Of a DNA stretch of 23,000 bases, positions 13,736 through 22,478 are shown in pieces. Below the pieces are notes generated by a model, which did not search any database, had not been told where the DNA came from, and worked only from the letters and a program-made list of their open reading frames with translations. How positions within the stretch are numbered: position 1 is the first letter of the stretch; every line of letters starts with the position of its first letter. The DNA comes from Fimbriimonadaceae bacterium (GTDB lineage Bacteria > Armatimonadota > Fimbriimonadia > Fimbriimonadales > Fimbriimonadaceae). The position numbers and the translations under genes were made by a program. Location: positions 1 to 23,000 of the forward strand of contig CANFJD010000010.1 of NCBI GenBank assembly GCA_947447315.1. The letters run 5' to 3'.

Positions 13736-15670
13736 GTGAGGCGGTTCAACACTTCGCTAGTCGGAAGGATTTTCAGCCATTTCGTCGTCTTGGCACTCTT
13801 GATGCCGACCCTGACCCTGGCCCTTCTTAGCCGTGCTACGGCACAGGTTGCAACTCCGACCGACTTTATTGCTGTCGTTGAGTTTGCCAACCGGAAGGAA
13901 AAGGGAACAGAGTTCGGCTCGCGTACCAGCAGCGCCATCATCGGTGAGTTATCTAAGATATCGAACCCGAATGTGGAGCTTATTCCGCAGGAGACAGTGC
14001 AGCGGGCGATCACCACGCTTGGCGTAGCCAGTCCCCCGGAGCAGTTCGCTAACCTAATGCGCGTGGCTCAGGAAGCCCGAGCAACCAAGGTAGTGACGGG
14101 TGATGTGGTTGATTATCGAATCAATCGCACCGCCGCTGGCAAGAGTGCAAACGTCTCGATCCGAGTCGTGGTCTACGACGTGGCCAGTCAGCTGCCCGTT
14201 AACGGCGCGGCTGTATTGGGAACGTCAACCGTTCGTCCAGACAGCACGGATGACAAGGCGCTAATCAACGACGCTATACTGCAGGCAGCTTCAACGGCTG
14301 TTTCTGAGATTCGCGGTCGCGTTCTACCGTACGGCACCGTCTTGAACACCACCACCGGCGCCGCCCTAGTTAATCAAGGCAGCCGATCTGGATTCAAGTC
14401 CGGCCAAACCGTTATCGTCAAGCGAAACGGTCTTCAAGTTGCCACCGCAAAGGTCACCGACGTCGAATTCGATAGTTCAGTTGTGAAGCCGGAGCGCGTG
14501 CAGAAAGGTATTCGACCGGGCGACCGAGTCGAAGTCGTCTTCGATGTGCCGGAAGTCCTTCCTGGATTCTCGTCTAATGGTCAGCCAAAGACCGTCGGAA
14601 AGCGACCTCAGGGTAACAGCAGCGGTCTAATCACGACCCTCCTGGTCTTGGGTCTCATTGGATTCCTCGTCTCGAACAAGGGCTCCGAAGGAGTTTCGAG
14701 CGTCAAGGCCGAATCTTATGTAGATGCCACGTTGCCGCTTGGCAGTGCCGCGATTCTCATCTCCTGGTCTGGTGATGCGTTCTCGAACGCCGGTAACACC
14801 GTCGCTTGGCAGGTCTGGCGAAATGACTTCCAAGACGTGCCGATTGGCGTAGTAGAAAGCAACAGTGCTCGAAGCTACATCACCCGATCGACCGATCAGA
14901 CTACGGACACCTTCCAGTGGACTTCCAGTGCAGGGATCGTCAAACCGGTTCCCGGATGCACCACTTCATTTGGTGGTTCCAGCTCTGGCAAGCAGCCTCT
15001 CGTAATTGGCGCTCCCTACCAGTTCTCTGTGAACGTCGTTCAAGCTGTAGACGAGAATGACATTCCGGGTGCAACCGGAACGGGTACCACGTCGACAAAT
15101 ACGACGACGACATCCACCACGACTACTGCTACAACGACAACGGCAACCACCGCTGGCGGCACTACCGCAACCAGCACGGCAACGTCGGCCACCGGAAATC
15201 TGATGGCTCCTGAAGTTGCTCCGGCTTGCTACACGGTGAGCGATCGTCAGTCCGCCAAGGGACTTGCCACGGCCCTCACCCGACCGACGCTGTCGAAGCC
15301 GGACGAAGGTGCGCAGTTGCAAGGAAACCAGCTATTCTCCTTCATCGTAACCGGAAGCGGTGCCTACGCAATCTCTCTGGAAGCGAAGCTTGAGTTCTCA
15401 AGCGATCTCAACTTCCCCAAGAACCGCACGTACACCGTCCAGAAGAAGCAGGTGACATTCGGAACCTCTAGCTTCCCGACGATTGACGTCAGTTCGACCG
15501 GATTGCCAAGCTACATCCAGAACGCGAGCACCGTGTACTGGCGAGTAGGCATCCGCAACACGCAGGATAATCCTGGGCCACGACCAGAGCGAAGCGATTG
15601 GGACCGATACGTGTTCTCCGCTCCGCGGTCGTACAAGCCGCCGGTTGGTCCTCCGCCTCCGCCTCGCTGA
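13736..15670 (+). CDS. Exported CsgG/TolB-N- and FlgT-C-like protein with Thr-rich linker
   Basis: A 644-residue exported protein. A signal peptide (about 1-37, MRRFNTSLVGR then a long hydrophobic core ending RATAQ) precedes a domain at about 42-190 that resembles CsgG/TolB-N (FIAVVEFANRKEKG, GSRTSSAIIGELSK, ATKVVTGDVVDYRI). Residues about 195-275 look like a FlgT C-terminal domain (VLNTTTGAALVNQGSRSGFKSGQTV, KGIRPGDRVEVVF). A membrane-like helix lies at 298-313, then a beta-sandwich region (335-440), a Thr-rich linker of about 40 residues (447-487) and a C-terminal domain ending in PPVGPPPPPR. CsgG and FlgT relatives act in outer-membrane secretion or as parts of envelope machines. No lipobox cysteine is seen, unlike CsgG itself. 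It heads a block of four exported-protein genes. Domain calls are by motif resemblance. Confidence 0.72.
   Translation: MRRFNTSLVGRIFSHFVVLALLMPTLTLALLSRATAQVATPTDFIAVVEFANRKEKGTEFGSRTSSAIIGELSKISNPNVELIPQETVQRAITTLGVASPPEQFANLMRVAQEARATKVVTGDVVDYRINRTAAGKSANVSIRVVVYDVASQLPVNGAAVLGTSTVRPDSTDDKALINDAILQAASTAVSEIRGRVLPYGTVLNTTTGAALVNQGSRSGFKSGQTVIVKRNGLQVATAKVTDVEFDSSVVKPERVQKGIRPGDRVEVVFDVPEVLPGFSSNGQPKTVGKRPQGNSSGLITTLLVLGLIGFLVSNKGSEGVSSVKAESYVDATLPLGSAAILISWSGDAFSNAGNTVAWQVWRNDFQDVPIGVVESNSARSYITRSTDQTTDTFQWTSSAGIVKPVPGCTTSFGGSSSGKQPLVIGAPYQFSVNVVQAVDENDIPGATGTGTTSTNTTTTSTTTTATTTTATTAGGTTATSTATSATGNLMAPEVAPACYTVSDRQSAKGLATALTRPTLSKPDEGAQLQGNQLFSFIVTGSGAYAISLEAKLEFSSDLNFPKNRTYTVQKKQVTFGTSSFPTIDVSSTGLPSYIQNASTVYWRVGIRNTQDNPGPRPERSDWDRYVFSAPRSYKPPVGPPPPPR
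15074..15196 (+). repeat. ACN-rich low-complexity tract encoding a Thr-rich linker
   Basis: Imperfect runs of ACN codons code for residues 447-487 (runs such as TTTTSTTTTATTTTATT). It acts as an extended linker between two domains and, in extracellular proteins, is a typical substrate for O-glycosylation. Imperfect repetition may allow length variation between strains. Confidence 0.75.
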
Positions 15671-15706
15671 CGAACAAGCCTCGTCTGATCGTCAAATAAA
15701 TACCAT

Positions 15707-15728
15707 CCCCGCCGAACCCTCGGCGGGG
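15707..15728 (+). terminator. Intergenic GC-rich hairpin, possible terminator
   Basis: A perfect 9-base-pair stem (CCCCGCCGA with TCGGCGGGG) closes an ACCC loop 37 bases after the preceding stop. There is no T-run, so it may be a Rho-type or partial terminator, or a transcript-stabilising hairpin between two co-transcribed genes. Confidence 0.5.
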
Positions 15729-15756
15729 GTCAAGTCGTCCGAATGATAGGAATCCG

Positions 15757-18564
15757 ATGAATCGAATTTTCTCGAAAAGTTTAGCCGTGCTCGCGTTGAG
15801 CAGCATCTATGGGTTTGCTTCGGCCCAGGCGGGCTACGACCCGGCATGCTGGCCGCCAATGAGTTCCACTGGCCCAAGCACCGATTACGGCGCACAGTAT
15901 TTGGAGAACGACCTCTTCGCAATGACGATTGGCGTATCCGGTACAGATACGTACGATAAATCGTGTGTTCCTCCCAGTGGTGCAACATTTAATCTCCAAG
16001 GCCGGTTCGGCTTTTCTATTGGAGCCCTTGGGTCGGTCCAGTCAGACCAGGACGACTACCTGAGACTCCAATTTGGAATGCCGGTCATGGTTGGAGGTTC
16101 GATTGGCTACGCCATGGTGGTTGAAAAATCCGCCGCGGGTGCCACCACTAAGACCCTATTCGGTGCTAACGGCATCAGCCTCACCTTCCAAGGCCGATCT
16201 GACCGTTATACAATTTTAGAAACTACTGCTGGAAACTTTAAGGTTCGCCTTCGTGGCGACTTGGTCGGAGACGCTGGCAAACTTCGGTGGACCATTACCA
16301 ACACGACTGCGGCATCTACAAATGTGGGGCTGTGGTTCGGTCAGTGGATGCTGGGTCTGGATCAGAACGGCAACAACGTTGGCTTTGAGCATGTCTATGC
16401 TCCCGGCAACAAGCCTTTTCACACGCCGCAGCGTTTCCAGCGGTTGGTAGATCCCTCAACCATTACCGATACGGTTCCGCTACAGCTCACGGACTACATC
16501 AACTTCGGCGTGACCCAAGAGAACGCCTATGGTCTTCAGATCGTCAACAGTCCAACTTACGTTAATGGGTCTGCCACCAGCGAACAGACTCCCGTTGATG
16601 AAGTTACGATCGGCGACGAATTCTTCCTTCTTGGTTCGTATACTAACAATACGCCGACCATGCCCGACAATTTGGTTTCGAGCGACTTGCCAGTTGGTCC
16701 TTTCGAGTGGGGTTATATACAAAAGTGGCAGCCAACTTCGGTGGCTGCGGGTGCCGCTCGAGAAATCGTGGCTTACTACAAGTCCACCTGGTCTAACTCC
16801 AACTTCACTCGTCCCTTCTCCGTAGTTGTTGACGCTCCGAAGGTAATTGGTACCAGCCCGAGCGATCCGAATGCCTTGACTCCAAACCCGTTCACGCTCC
16901 GCGTCTACGTTGACAATACGGTTGGGTACTCAAGTTCAAACGATGAGTTGACTCTGCAGAACGTTTCGGTGGTTTTGAATTTGCCGCCGGGAATGACGGA
17001 TGCATCCGATCCAACCCAGACGCAGATCACCAAGAGCATCTCCGAGATTAAAGCTCGCCAGATTTCTTTCGTTGATTTTCAGGTTCGCGTCTCTCCCGAT
17101 ATCAATGGCATTCAGCCGTACACGGTACAGGTGAATTCGCCTACGGGCGCTCGAAAGACCTTGCCGGGCACGATCAATGTGGCTTCTACGCCGCGTCTTT
17201 CCCTTCCATCCACAGCAAACTTGGTGGGTTCACCGTGGAAGTTCAGCAATACGAGCTGGGAAGCGATTCTCGGTCTGAAGGTTGATGAAAACTTCCAGGC
17301 ATTGGAGTGGGATCCTCGCCAGGCGGAATACGTGATCCAGACCGGACCTCGCCGAGGAATTGGTAGCTGGCTGATCTTGGATAGCCCCAAGGGAATCATA
17401 ACTCTCAAGGGCGATCCAACCACCCCGTCACCGATTACCCCTCCCGACACTGATTCCAGTACCTCCCTTCTCACGGCTCTGCCGCAAGGTTGGAACTTGA
17501 TCTCGAATCCTTTCCCCTATCCGATTCCCCTCGGCCAGCTAAGTGGTGTTGTCGCGCAAGACCCAGGCACCGTTCGCAAGTACAGTGACCTCGTAGATGG
17601 CGGCTACATTAACGGAGCCCTTTTCTACTGGGATGCTGACTCGGCCACTCCTGACTACCGACTGATTTCGGCTGGCACGGATCTTCTCCTCCCCAACAAG
17701 GGATATTGGGTCTACGTCTCGGCTGCCAATGATGCGGTGACTAACACGGCCATCACGCTGGCGTTTCCTTACGTAAACGAGCCGTTCGTTGCTCCGCAAG
17801 TGAAGAAGGAAATTCCGGCCCAGACATTGAAGGATTGGCGGTTGAACCTGGTTGCTCGAACCGACAATCAGGTTGACAGTGAGAACTTCGTTGGTGTCGC
17901 GAATGATGCCAAGGCAGCTCAGAAGGGAACTGCTTACGAACCGCCGACCGCTCCGATCAAGGGCTCGGTCAGCCTGGGAATAATTAGCGAGGTTAAGGGC
18001 AAGGCAGCTAAGCTCTCCAGCGCTCTCGCCGATCGACCCGGAAAGCAAGCATGGACCATTGCGGTGACCACGCGATCTGCCGGACCGGTGACGATTACTT
18101 GGCCCAACCTGTCGCAATTGCCGAAGAACCTTCAGTTCCGACTCGTAGATGAAGCAACCAAGACGACGCGGAACCTGCGCCGAACCGGTGGCTTCACGTT
18201 CGATGCGACGGAGCAGACGACTCGTACCTTCCTCCTGGAAGCCGAACCGGGTGCTCCTGCTCGACCGGTGATTGGTAGTATCGTTGCCACTCGAAGCAGC
18301 AAGACCGCCAATGCTCCGATGACCATCAACTACACATTGGCTGGTGATGCTAGCACTACGGTGCGCATCCTCAGTGGTGGACGTGAAGTCTACGGTCTAT
18401 CACGAGATCGTCAGTCGAAGGCCGGAGAAAACACCCTGGTGTGGAATCTCCGCGACAATGCAAATCGGTCGGTTGCCCCTGGTCCGTACCTCATTGAAAT
18501 CACGGCCGAATCTGAGACCGGAGAAAGAGTTCGCAAGCTCTATCCGATCACGGTAATCCGGTAA
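15757..18564 (+). CDS. Large exported protein with C-terminal FlgD-Ig-like domain
   Basis: A 935-residue protein with a signal peptide (MNRIFSKSLAVLALSSIYGFASA). The N-terminal part (about 25-350) is beta-rich and unrecognised. A region at about 360-480 has the look of an Ig-like or CARDB-like domain (NVSVVLNLPPGM). GWNLISNPFPY at 578-588 is a motif common in surface and extracellular proteins of Bacteroidetes-like and related lineages. Residues 836-935 match FlgD-Ig-like domains (TVRILSGGREVYGL, GENTLVWNLRDNANRSVAPGPYLIEITA), which often form the C-terminus of secreted proteins. The C-terminal KLYPITVIR is not a beta-barrel signature. AGGA lies 6 bases before ATG 15757. It is probably a surface or periplasmic structural or adhesive protein; the function is not known. 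Confidence 0.75.
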   Translation: MNRIFSKSLAVLALSSIYGFASAQAGYDPACWPPMSSTGPSTDYGAQYLENDLFAMTIGVSGTDTYDKSCVPPSGATFNLQGRFGFSIGALGSVQSDQDDYLRLQFGMPVMVGGSIGYAMVVEKSAAGATTKTLFGANGISLTFQGRSDRYTILETTAGNFKVRLRGDLVGDAGKLRWTITNTTAASTNVGLWFGQWMLGLDQNGNNVGFEHVYAPGNKPFHTPQRFQRLVDPSTITDTVPLQLTDYINFGVTQENAYGLQIVNSPTYVNGSATSEQTPVDEVTIGDEFFLLGSYTNNTPTMPDNLVSSDLPVGPFEWGYIQKWQPTSVAAGAAREIVAYYKSTWSNSNFTRPFSVVVDAPKVIGTSPSDPNALTPNPFTLRVYVDNTVGYSSSNDELTLQNVSVVLNLPPGMTDASDPTQTQITKSISEIKARQISFVDFQVRVSPDINGIQPYTVQVNSPTGARKTLPGTINVASTPRLSLPSTANLVGSPWKFSNTSWEAILGLKVDENFQALEWDPRQAEYVIQTGPRRGIGSWLILDSPKGIITLKGDPTTPSPITPPDTDSSTSLLTALPQGWNLISNPFPYPIPLGQLSGVVAQDPGTVRKYSDLVDGGYINGALFYWDADSATPDYRLISAGTDLLLPNKGYWVYVSAANDAVTNTAITLAFPYVNEPFVAPQVKKEIPAQTLKDWRLNLVARTDNQVDSENFVGVANDAKAAQKGTAYEPPTAPIKGSVSLGIISEVKGKAAKLSSALADRPGKQAWTIAVTTRSAGPVTITWPNLSQLPKNLQFRLVDEATKTTRNLRRTGGFTFDATEQTTRTFLLEAEPGAPARPVIGSIVATRSSKTANAPMTINYTLAGDASTTVRILSGGREVYGLSRDRQSKAGENTLVWNLRDNANRSVAPGPYLIEITAESETGERVRKLYPITVIR

Positions 18565-18572
18565 TTACGAAC

Positions 18573-18598
18573 GTGGGAAGCGCCTCCGCGCGTCCCAC
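18573..18598 (+). terminator. Intergenic hairpin after the FlgD-Ig protein gene
   Basis: An imperfect stem: GTGGGA pairs with TCCCAC, one A/G mismatch follows, then GCGC pairs with GCGC around a CTCC loop. It starts 9 bases after the stop. There is no T-run. It lies 12 bases before the ATG of the LptD-like gene and takes the place where a ribosome binding site would be expected. Confidence 0.5.
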
Positions 18599-18610
18599 AA
18601 TGTGCCCATC

Positions 18611-20644
18611 ATGCAGACGCTCCGATCCAGAAAACTACTGATCGGAGCGTTTTTGTCTGTCGCTATCACCGCGACTGCGTGCGCCCAACAGTCAATTCAA
18701 CTGTCTTCGTTTCCAGTGCGAAGCGTCGCCGATGGACGAAGTACCGCCACTATCACTGCGGTCGTAAAAGATACAAACGGTGCATCCGTACCGGATGGAA
18801 CTCAAGTGTTGTTTCAGGCGACGCTGGGGTCGTTTCGAGAGGCTGTAGTCCTCACTCGTGGCGGCATTGCCAATGCAACACTTTTCGCGGGTGGTGTCCC
18901 CGGTTTCAGCCGAATAAAAGTTTCGCTGCTTAAGGCAAGTGCGGCACCATCCGTTCTCGACTTTGAATTTGTCGGTGATCGTGCCCTTCTGAGTGCAGCA
19001 AATGAATTCATCGAAGTCATTGCGCCCTCTATCCTTCAGTACACAGCGGATACGAAAATCGTGGCTGCCTCAGCCACGACCGGACCGGTCATCGTCCGCT
19101 TTCGTGATATAGAGATTCGCGCCGAGGACGTCCAGGTCGACGCCGCGTCATTCACCGTCAAAGCTCGCCGTGCCCATTTAAAGATGGGCAAGATTGACAA
19201 GAATTTTGAAGAGCTGTTTCTGCAATTGGATCGACGGTCGGGTATCGGCACCACGTCGTTTGCCATGCTGCGTCCGCAGGCATTTTCAACCGACGGGCGC
19301 ACGATTCGGTTTTACGATTTAGGCCCTGAGGGTCTTGAGCCAATGCAACCTCGTGAGAGGTTTGGCGTCGTCGAGATATCGGGAATTGATTACCGCCCAA
19401 GTACCTCGCCAATCAATTCCGATAGCTTTATTTTTCAGGATCTGAGCTACAGTCCATCCACTATTCGGGCGAAGCGGGCGGTTGTTTCCCGGCGCCGTGG
19501 CATTCAGTTCCAAAAGGCATCGATGTACGTGGGCGAGACCAAAGTTCTCACGATGCCGCTGTATGAGATCACAAATATTTACTCGGATAGTCCCGTAGTC
19601 ACCGATGCACTAGTTCAGGTCCGCGATAACAAGCTAAACATCAACTACCCGTATTACACAAACATTAGTCCTGGGCAAACATCACTCTTTCGCCTGAGTA
19701 CGGGAGAGGCCTACGGCCGAAGCACGACCGCCACGCAAGGCGTTTTTCTGGACTACGAAGTGAACTGGAACAAGGGAGACAGTATGGAGGGTGGTGCCTC
19801 AATCTCCGGAATCGGTCGGGATGACTGGAACGCCAACTTCCGGCAATTCCTGCAAATCAACCAAAACACCCGCTCCAGCTTTCAGCTTCAAAGCCCTCAA
19901 GGACGTTCCGTCTTCGGTTCTGTGAATGTCTTTAACCAGCAGCCGGGATACCAAGTGTCGTTCAATGGAAGCGCAAACCGGAACCTTCGCGGATTGCCAT
20001 ATGACACGATGGACCTCGGGCTCTCGGTAGAGAAGGAGCCGATCAAGGTTGGAGCGCTTCCGGCGCGGCTGGCGTACGGCGTTACGACCAACTATTCGCG
20101 ACGATCGCTGACGAGCGATAGTGCCCACACCACCGGACTCTATACACGCATTTCATCGAACCCTCTCAAGCTAGACAAGCAGTCCACCCTGCTACTCAGC
20201 GGCACACTCACCCAAAACATCGGTGATAGCACACGCAAGGGCCTGGGAATAGTTGGGAGTGCGAGCATGTTCCGCCGGCTATCTGCCGCAGCTCAGTTCA
20301 CCATGACGTACGATTACCGGCAAAATGGTCTGGATGACAAGGTGCTGGGCCATCATTATCTCAGCGTAGATTCCAACTATTTTGCTGGACGCACCGCTCT
20401 CAGTGTCCAAGTCGGGAAGAGCCTGGATGCTGACCGGTTCAATGTTTTTGGAGACCTTTCGTACCGCTTCAGCCCCTCCTGGCGGTTGGGATACGCGTAC
20501 ACCTACGACCAGTTTCTTCAAAACGTCTATCTCGACACGAATTATGTGCTCGGCTATCGGGTGGGTTGGCGTGAAGTGGGCCTGACTTTCTCGCGCCGAA
20601 CTGGCCGATTTGGACTGCAAATTCTTGGCACAACGATTTATTAA
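18611..20644 (+). CDS. LptD-like outer-membrane beta-barrel with N-terminal bacterial Ig-like domain
   Basis: A 677-residue protein. The signal peptide (MQTLRSRKLLIGAFLSVAITATACA) is followed by a Big_1/invasin-type Ig domain at about 38-108 (TATITAVVKDTNGASVPDGTQVLFQATLGSF). An OstA/LptD-N-like beta segment lies at about 146-190 (VIVRFRDIEIRAEDVQVDAASF). AKRAVVSRRRGIQF and GETKVLTMPLYEI (up to about 320) match the LptD region where the N-domain meets the barrel. From about 330 the sequence alternates polar and hydrophobic residues to a terminal FGLQILGTTIY, an aromatic-ended outer-membrane barrel signature. LptD inserts lipopolysaccharide into the outer leaflet; whether this protein does so or inserts another envelope molecule is open. 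GTG 18602 is an alternative start. There is no ribosome binding site, and a terminator-like hairpin lies inside codons 3-15. Confidence 0.75.
   Translation: MQTLRSRKLLIGAFLSVAITATACAQQSIQLSSFPVRSVADGRSTATITAVVKDTNGASVPDGTQVLFQATLGSFREAVVLTRGGIANATLFAGGVPGFSRIKVSLLKASAAPSVLDFEFVGDRALLSAANEFIEVIAPSILQYTADTKIVAASATTGPVIVRFRDIEIRAEDVQVDAASFTVKARRAHLKMGKIDKNFEELFLQLDRRSGIGTTSFAMLRPQAFSTDGRTIRFYDLGPEGLEPMQPRERFGVVEISGIDYRPSTSPINSDSFIFQDLSYSPSTIRAKRAVVSRRRGIQFQKASMYVGETKVLTMPLYEITNIYSDSPVVTDALVQVRDNKLNINYPYYTNISPGQTSLFRLSTGEAYGRSTTATQGVFLDYEVNWNKGDSMEGGASISGIGRDDWNANFRQFLQINQNTRSSFQLQSPQGRSVFGSVNVFNQQPGYQVSFNGSANRNLRGLPYDTMDLGLSVEKEPIKVGALPARLAYGVTTNYSRRSLTSDSAHTTGLYTRISSNPLKLDKQSTLLLSGTLTQNIGDSTRKGLGIVGSASMFRRLSAAAQFTMTYDYRQNGLDDKVLGHHYLSVDSNYFAGRTALSVQVGKSLDADRFNVFGDLSYRFSPSWRLGYAYTYDQFLQNVYLDTNYVLGYRVGWREVGLTFSRRTGRFGLQILGTTIY
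18617..18654 (+). terminator. Intrinsic terminator-like hairpin inside the signal-peptide codons
   Basis: A perfect 11-base-pair stem (ACGCTCCGATC at 18617-18627, GATCGGAGCGT at 18640-18650), a 12-base loop and a T-run at 18650-18654. It has all parts of a Rho-independent terminator but begins 6 bases after the start codon of the LptD-like gene. It could end the upstream transcript unless ribosomes are translating the new gene, which would make it an attenuator. Confidence 0.75.
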
Positions 20645-20651
20645 GGGGCCG

Positions 20652-22478
20652 ATGGTGGCTGTCCTAATGTCACTTCTCTGCCTGGTGAATCGGGGCGGAG
20701 CCGCTGCCGAACCATTCGGTCGGTACGGATACCATGCTTGGCCCAAGTCTGCCGGCGTTCTGTTCAATGAACAGGGTTTTCGCGCAAATGCGGGCACCGC
20801 GCAGGTTCTTCGGTTCGATACTCCCCTGATCGCGCATCGCGCGGTAGCCACCTCTCCCTACGGTCAAACGGTCGGATTTGGCATCAACCGCAACGGACCT
20901 TCGAAAGGGCGATTCACGACCACTGCGCCAGGATTTGCACTGTACTTTCCCGGTCGTTGGCGCCTTCGCATCACCTCCATTGGTTCGCCGTATCTCACCT
21001 GGGCCGGTGGATCGGCAACTGCCGGGGTTCCGGCTCCGCCATCTTCGTGGATCCTTCTCTCATTTTTAGACCATCAACCCGCGTGGATGATCGGATTTCC
21101 CGATGGACCAGCTGCCCTCAAAGTAACGGGCCGCCCGGGTGACTGGGTCCTGGAAAGCCCGCCAGATTTCAAAGGATGGGTACGATTTGGCCTCCCGTTT
21201 GGGCTCGATCGGGTTCAAGCCAACTCCGCCGCTTCACTCGGCGACCTTACCGAACGGGCAACCAAGGTAGCGCCGCTTTTTGAACAAAAAGCACCTGAAC
21301 TTCAGCGGGTGTCTGTGTCGGAAGACGCTTTGAGCGTCACCGGGACCTGGGAATTCGACCGCCCCGGTGCAATCATCCCATCCCCCATTCGGATGGCCAC
21401 CATCGTGGGCAGCGCCATAAAATGCCAATCCGAAATAATCTCCACCGGTATCACGACCGAGGAGGGGCCAGTAGATGTTGTGGCGACCACGCGGCTGACG
21501 ATTCGGTTTCCGGTGGTAAGAATCCCGACTGGACGGGCCATTGGGCTCGGTGAACTGCCGGATGATTCCGCCGCTACCATTGCCTTCACCGACGCCGGGT
21601 CAGTCGCCGATCTAGCTCTCCGAATTCGGCTTTCAAATACGCCCCTAGGTACGATTCGTATGGCTGACCAGGCTTCGCGTGCATATCTTGGGCAACTCAT
21701 TCTCAGCCCCGAACCAAATACGGGGCAACCCATGCCGTTTGATCTGAAGGGTATTGATCTCGACCTGATTGCGGCCCACGGTCTCCTAGCGCAGGCGATT
21801 TCTAGCAACAAAGAGGTGCCCGATCCGATGAATTCTCTCCTTACGTCTTTTTCGTGGCGGATGGATTGGGGACATTGGCGCATCTTGGAAGGAAATCCCG
21901 ACACCGTTCGGAAAGCAGCCATTCTAGCCTCACTGGCGGGAGCGTTTTCGGATACGCCGGAGGGACGTCTGGTCGGGGCGATGTGGAATGCCGGATTGGA
22001 TGGCGAGCGGGGATTCGATCGATGGCAGCGGCGTCGAACGGCGGATGGCACGGCATCCGTACGAACCGAATCGCTCCGTCCCGATCCGTACCTTGGCTTT
22101 CGTCAACAGCTTTTTGGCTCATTTGATCGTAAGCCCAGCGATGCCCCGATCGTGAAGTACTTGTCCAGTACCGCTCGGCTTTACGGAGACATATCCTTGG
22201 AGGCAAATGTGAACGACGGAAGGTTGTTCCTGGGTTGGACTGCCGCCGACAATCGGTTGGCCGGCTTCACTACTTCATTTCCCGCCACCTGGACGGCAAA
22301 ACTCAATCTAACCAGCGTGGGAGGCATGGTCCGTGGCAAGGTTTTCGACCTAAGTTACGCATCGGCAGCTCCTGGCCGCGCCGAAGCTTGGGTGGATTTT
22401 GATGGCAGCATAGATTTCCCACCGGTTGCCGCTCTGCCGCGCTACGATGCCACCCCGATCAAGCAAGATCGAGGTTGA
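20652..22478 (+). CDS. Exported protein of unknown function
   Basis: A 608-residue protein that I do not recognise. ATG 20652 has AAGGGG just upstream, 7 bases after the stop of the LptD-like gene. Starts at TTG 20625 or 20610 would overlap that gene but would give the signal peptide a basic n-region (QRFIKGP), which the ATG version (MVAVLMSLLCLVNRGGAAA) lacks. The body is Pro/Gly-rich and looks beta-sheet dominated up to about residue 350. A more helical stretch of about 70 residues around 380-450 (LIAAHGLLAQAI, TVRKAAILASLAGAF) follows. No catalytic motif or cysteine cluster is evident. Close spacing suggests co-expression with the LptD-like barrel. Its stop lies 20 bases inside the convergent nadB end. 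Confidence 0.8.
   Translation: MVAVLMSLLCLVNRGGAAAEPFGRYGYHAWPKSAGVLFNEQGFRANAGTAQVLRFDTPLIAHRAVATSPYGQTVGFGINRNGPSKGRFTTTAPGFALYFPGRWRLRITSIGSPYLTWAGGSATAGVPAPPSSWILLSFLDHQPAWMIGFPDGPAALKVTGRPGDWVLESPPDFKGWVRFGLPFGLDRVQANSAASLGDLTERATKVAPLFEQKAPELQRVSVSEDALSVTGTWEFDRPGAIIPSPIRMATIVGSAIKCQSEIISTGITTEEGPVDVVATTRLTIRFPVVRIPTGRAIGLGELPDDSAATIAFTDAGSVADLALRIRLSNTPLGTIRMADQASRAYLGQLILSPEPNTGQPMPFDLKGIDLDLIAAHGLLAQAISSNKEVPDPMNSLLTSFSWRMDWGHWRILEGNPDTVRKAAILASLAGAFSDTPEGRLVGAMWNAGLDGERGFDRWQRRRTADGTASVRTESLRPDPYLGFRQQLFGSFDRKPSDAPIVKYLSSTARLYGDISLEANVNDGRLFLGWTAADNRLAGFTTSFPATWTAKLNLTSVGGMVRGKVFDLSYASAAPGRAEAWVDFDGSIDFPPVAALPRYDATPIKQDRG

Noticed and set aside
13545..13739. A 64-codon frame in the leader, ending in GTGA on the next start codon
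   Set aside because: The overlap is suggestive of coupling, but there is no ribosome binding site at its ATG and no recognisable or biased sequence; chance is likelier.
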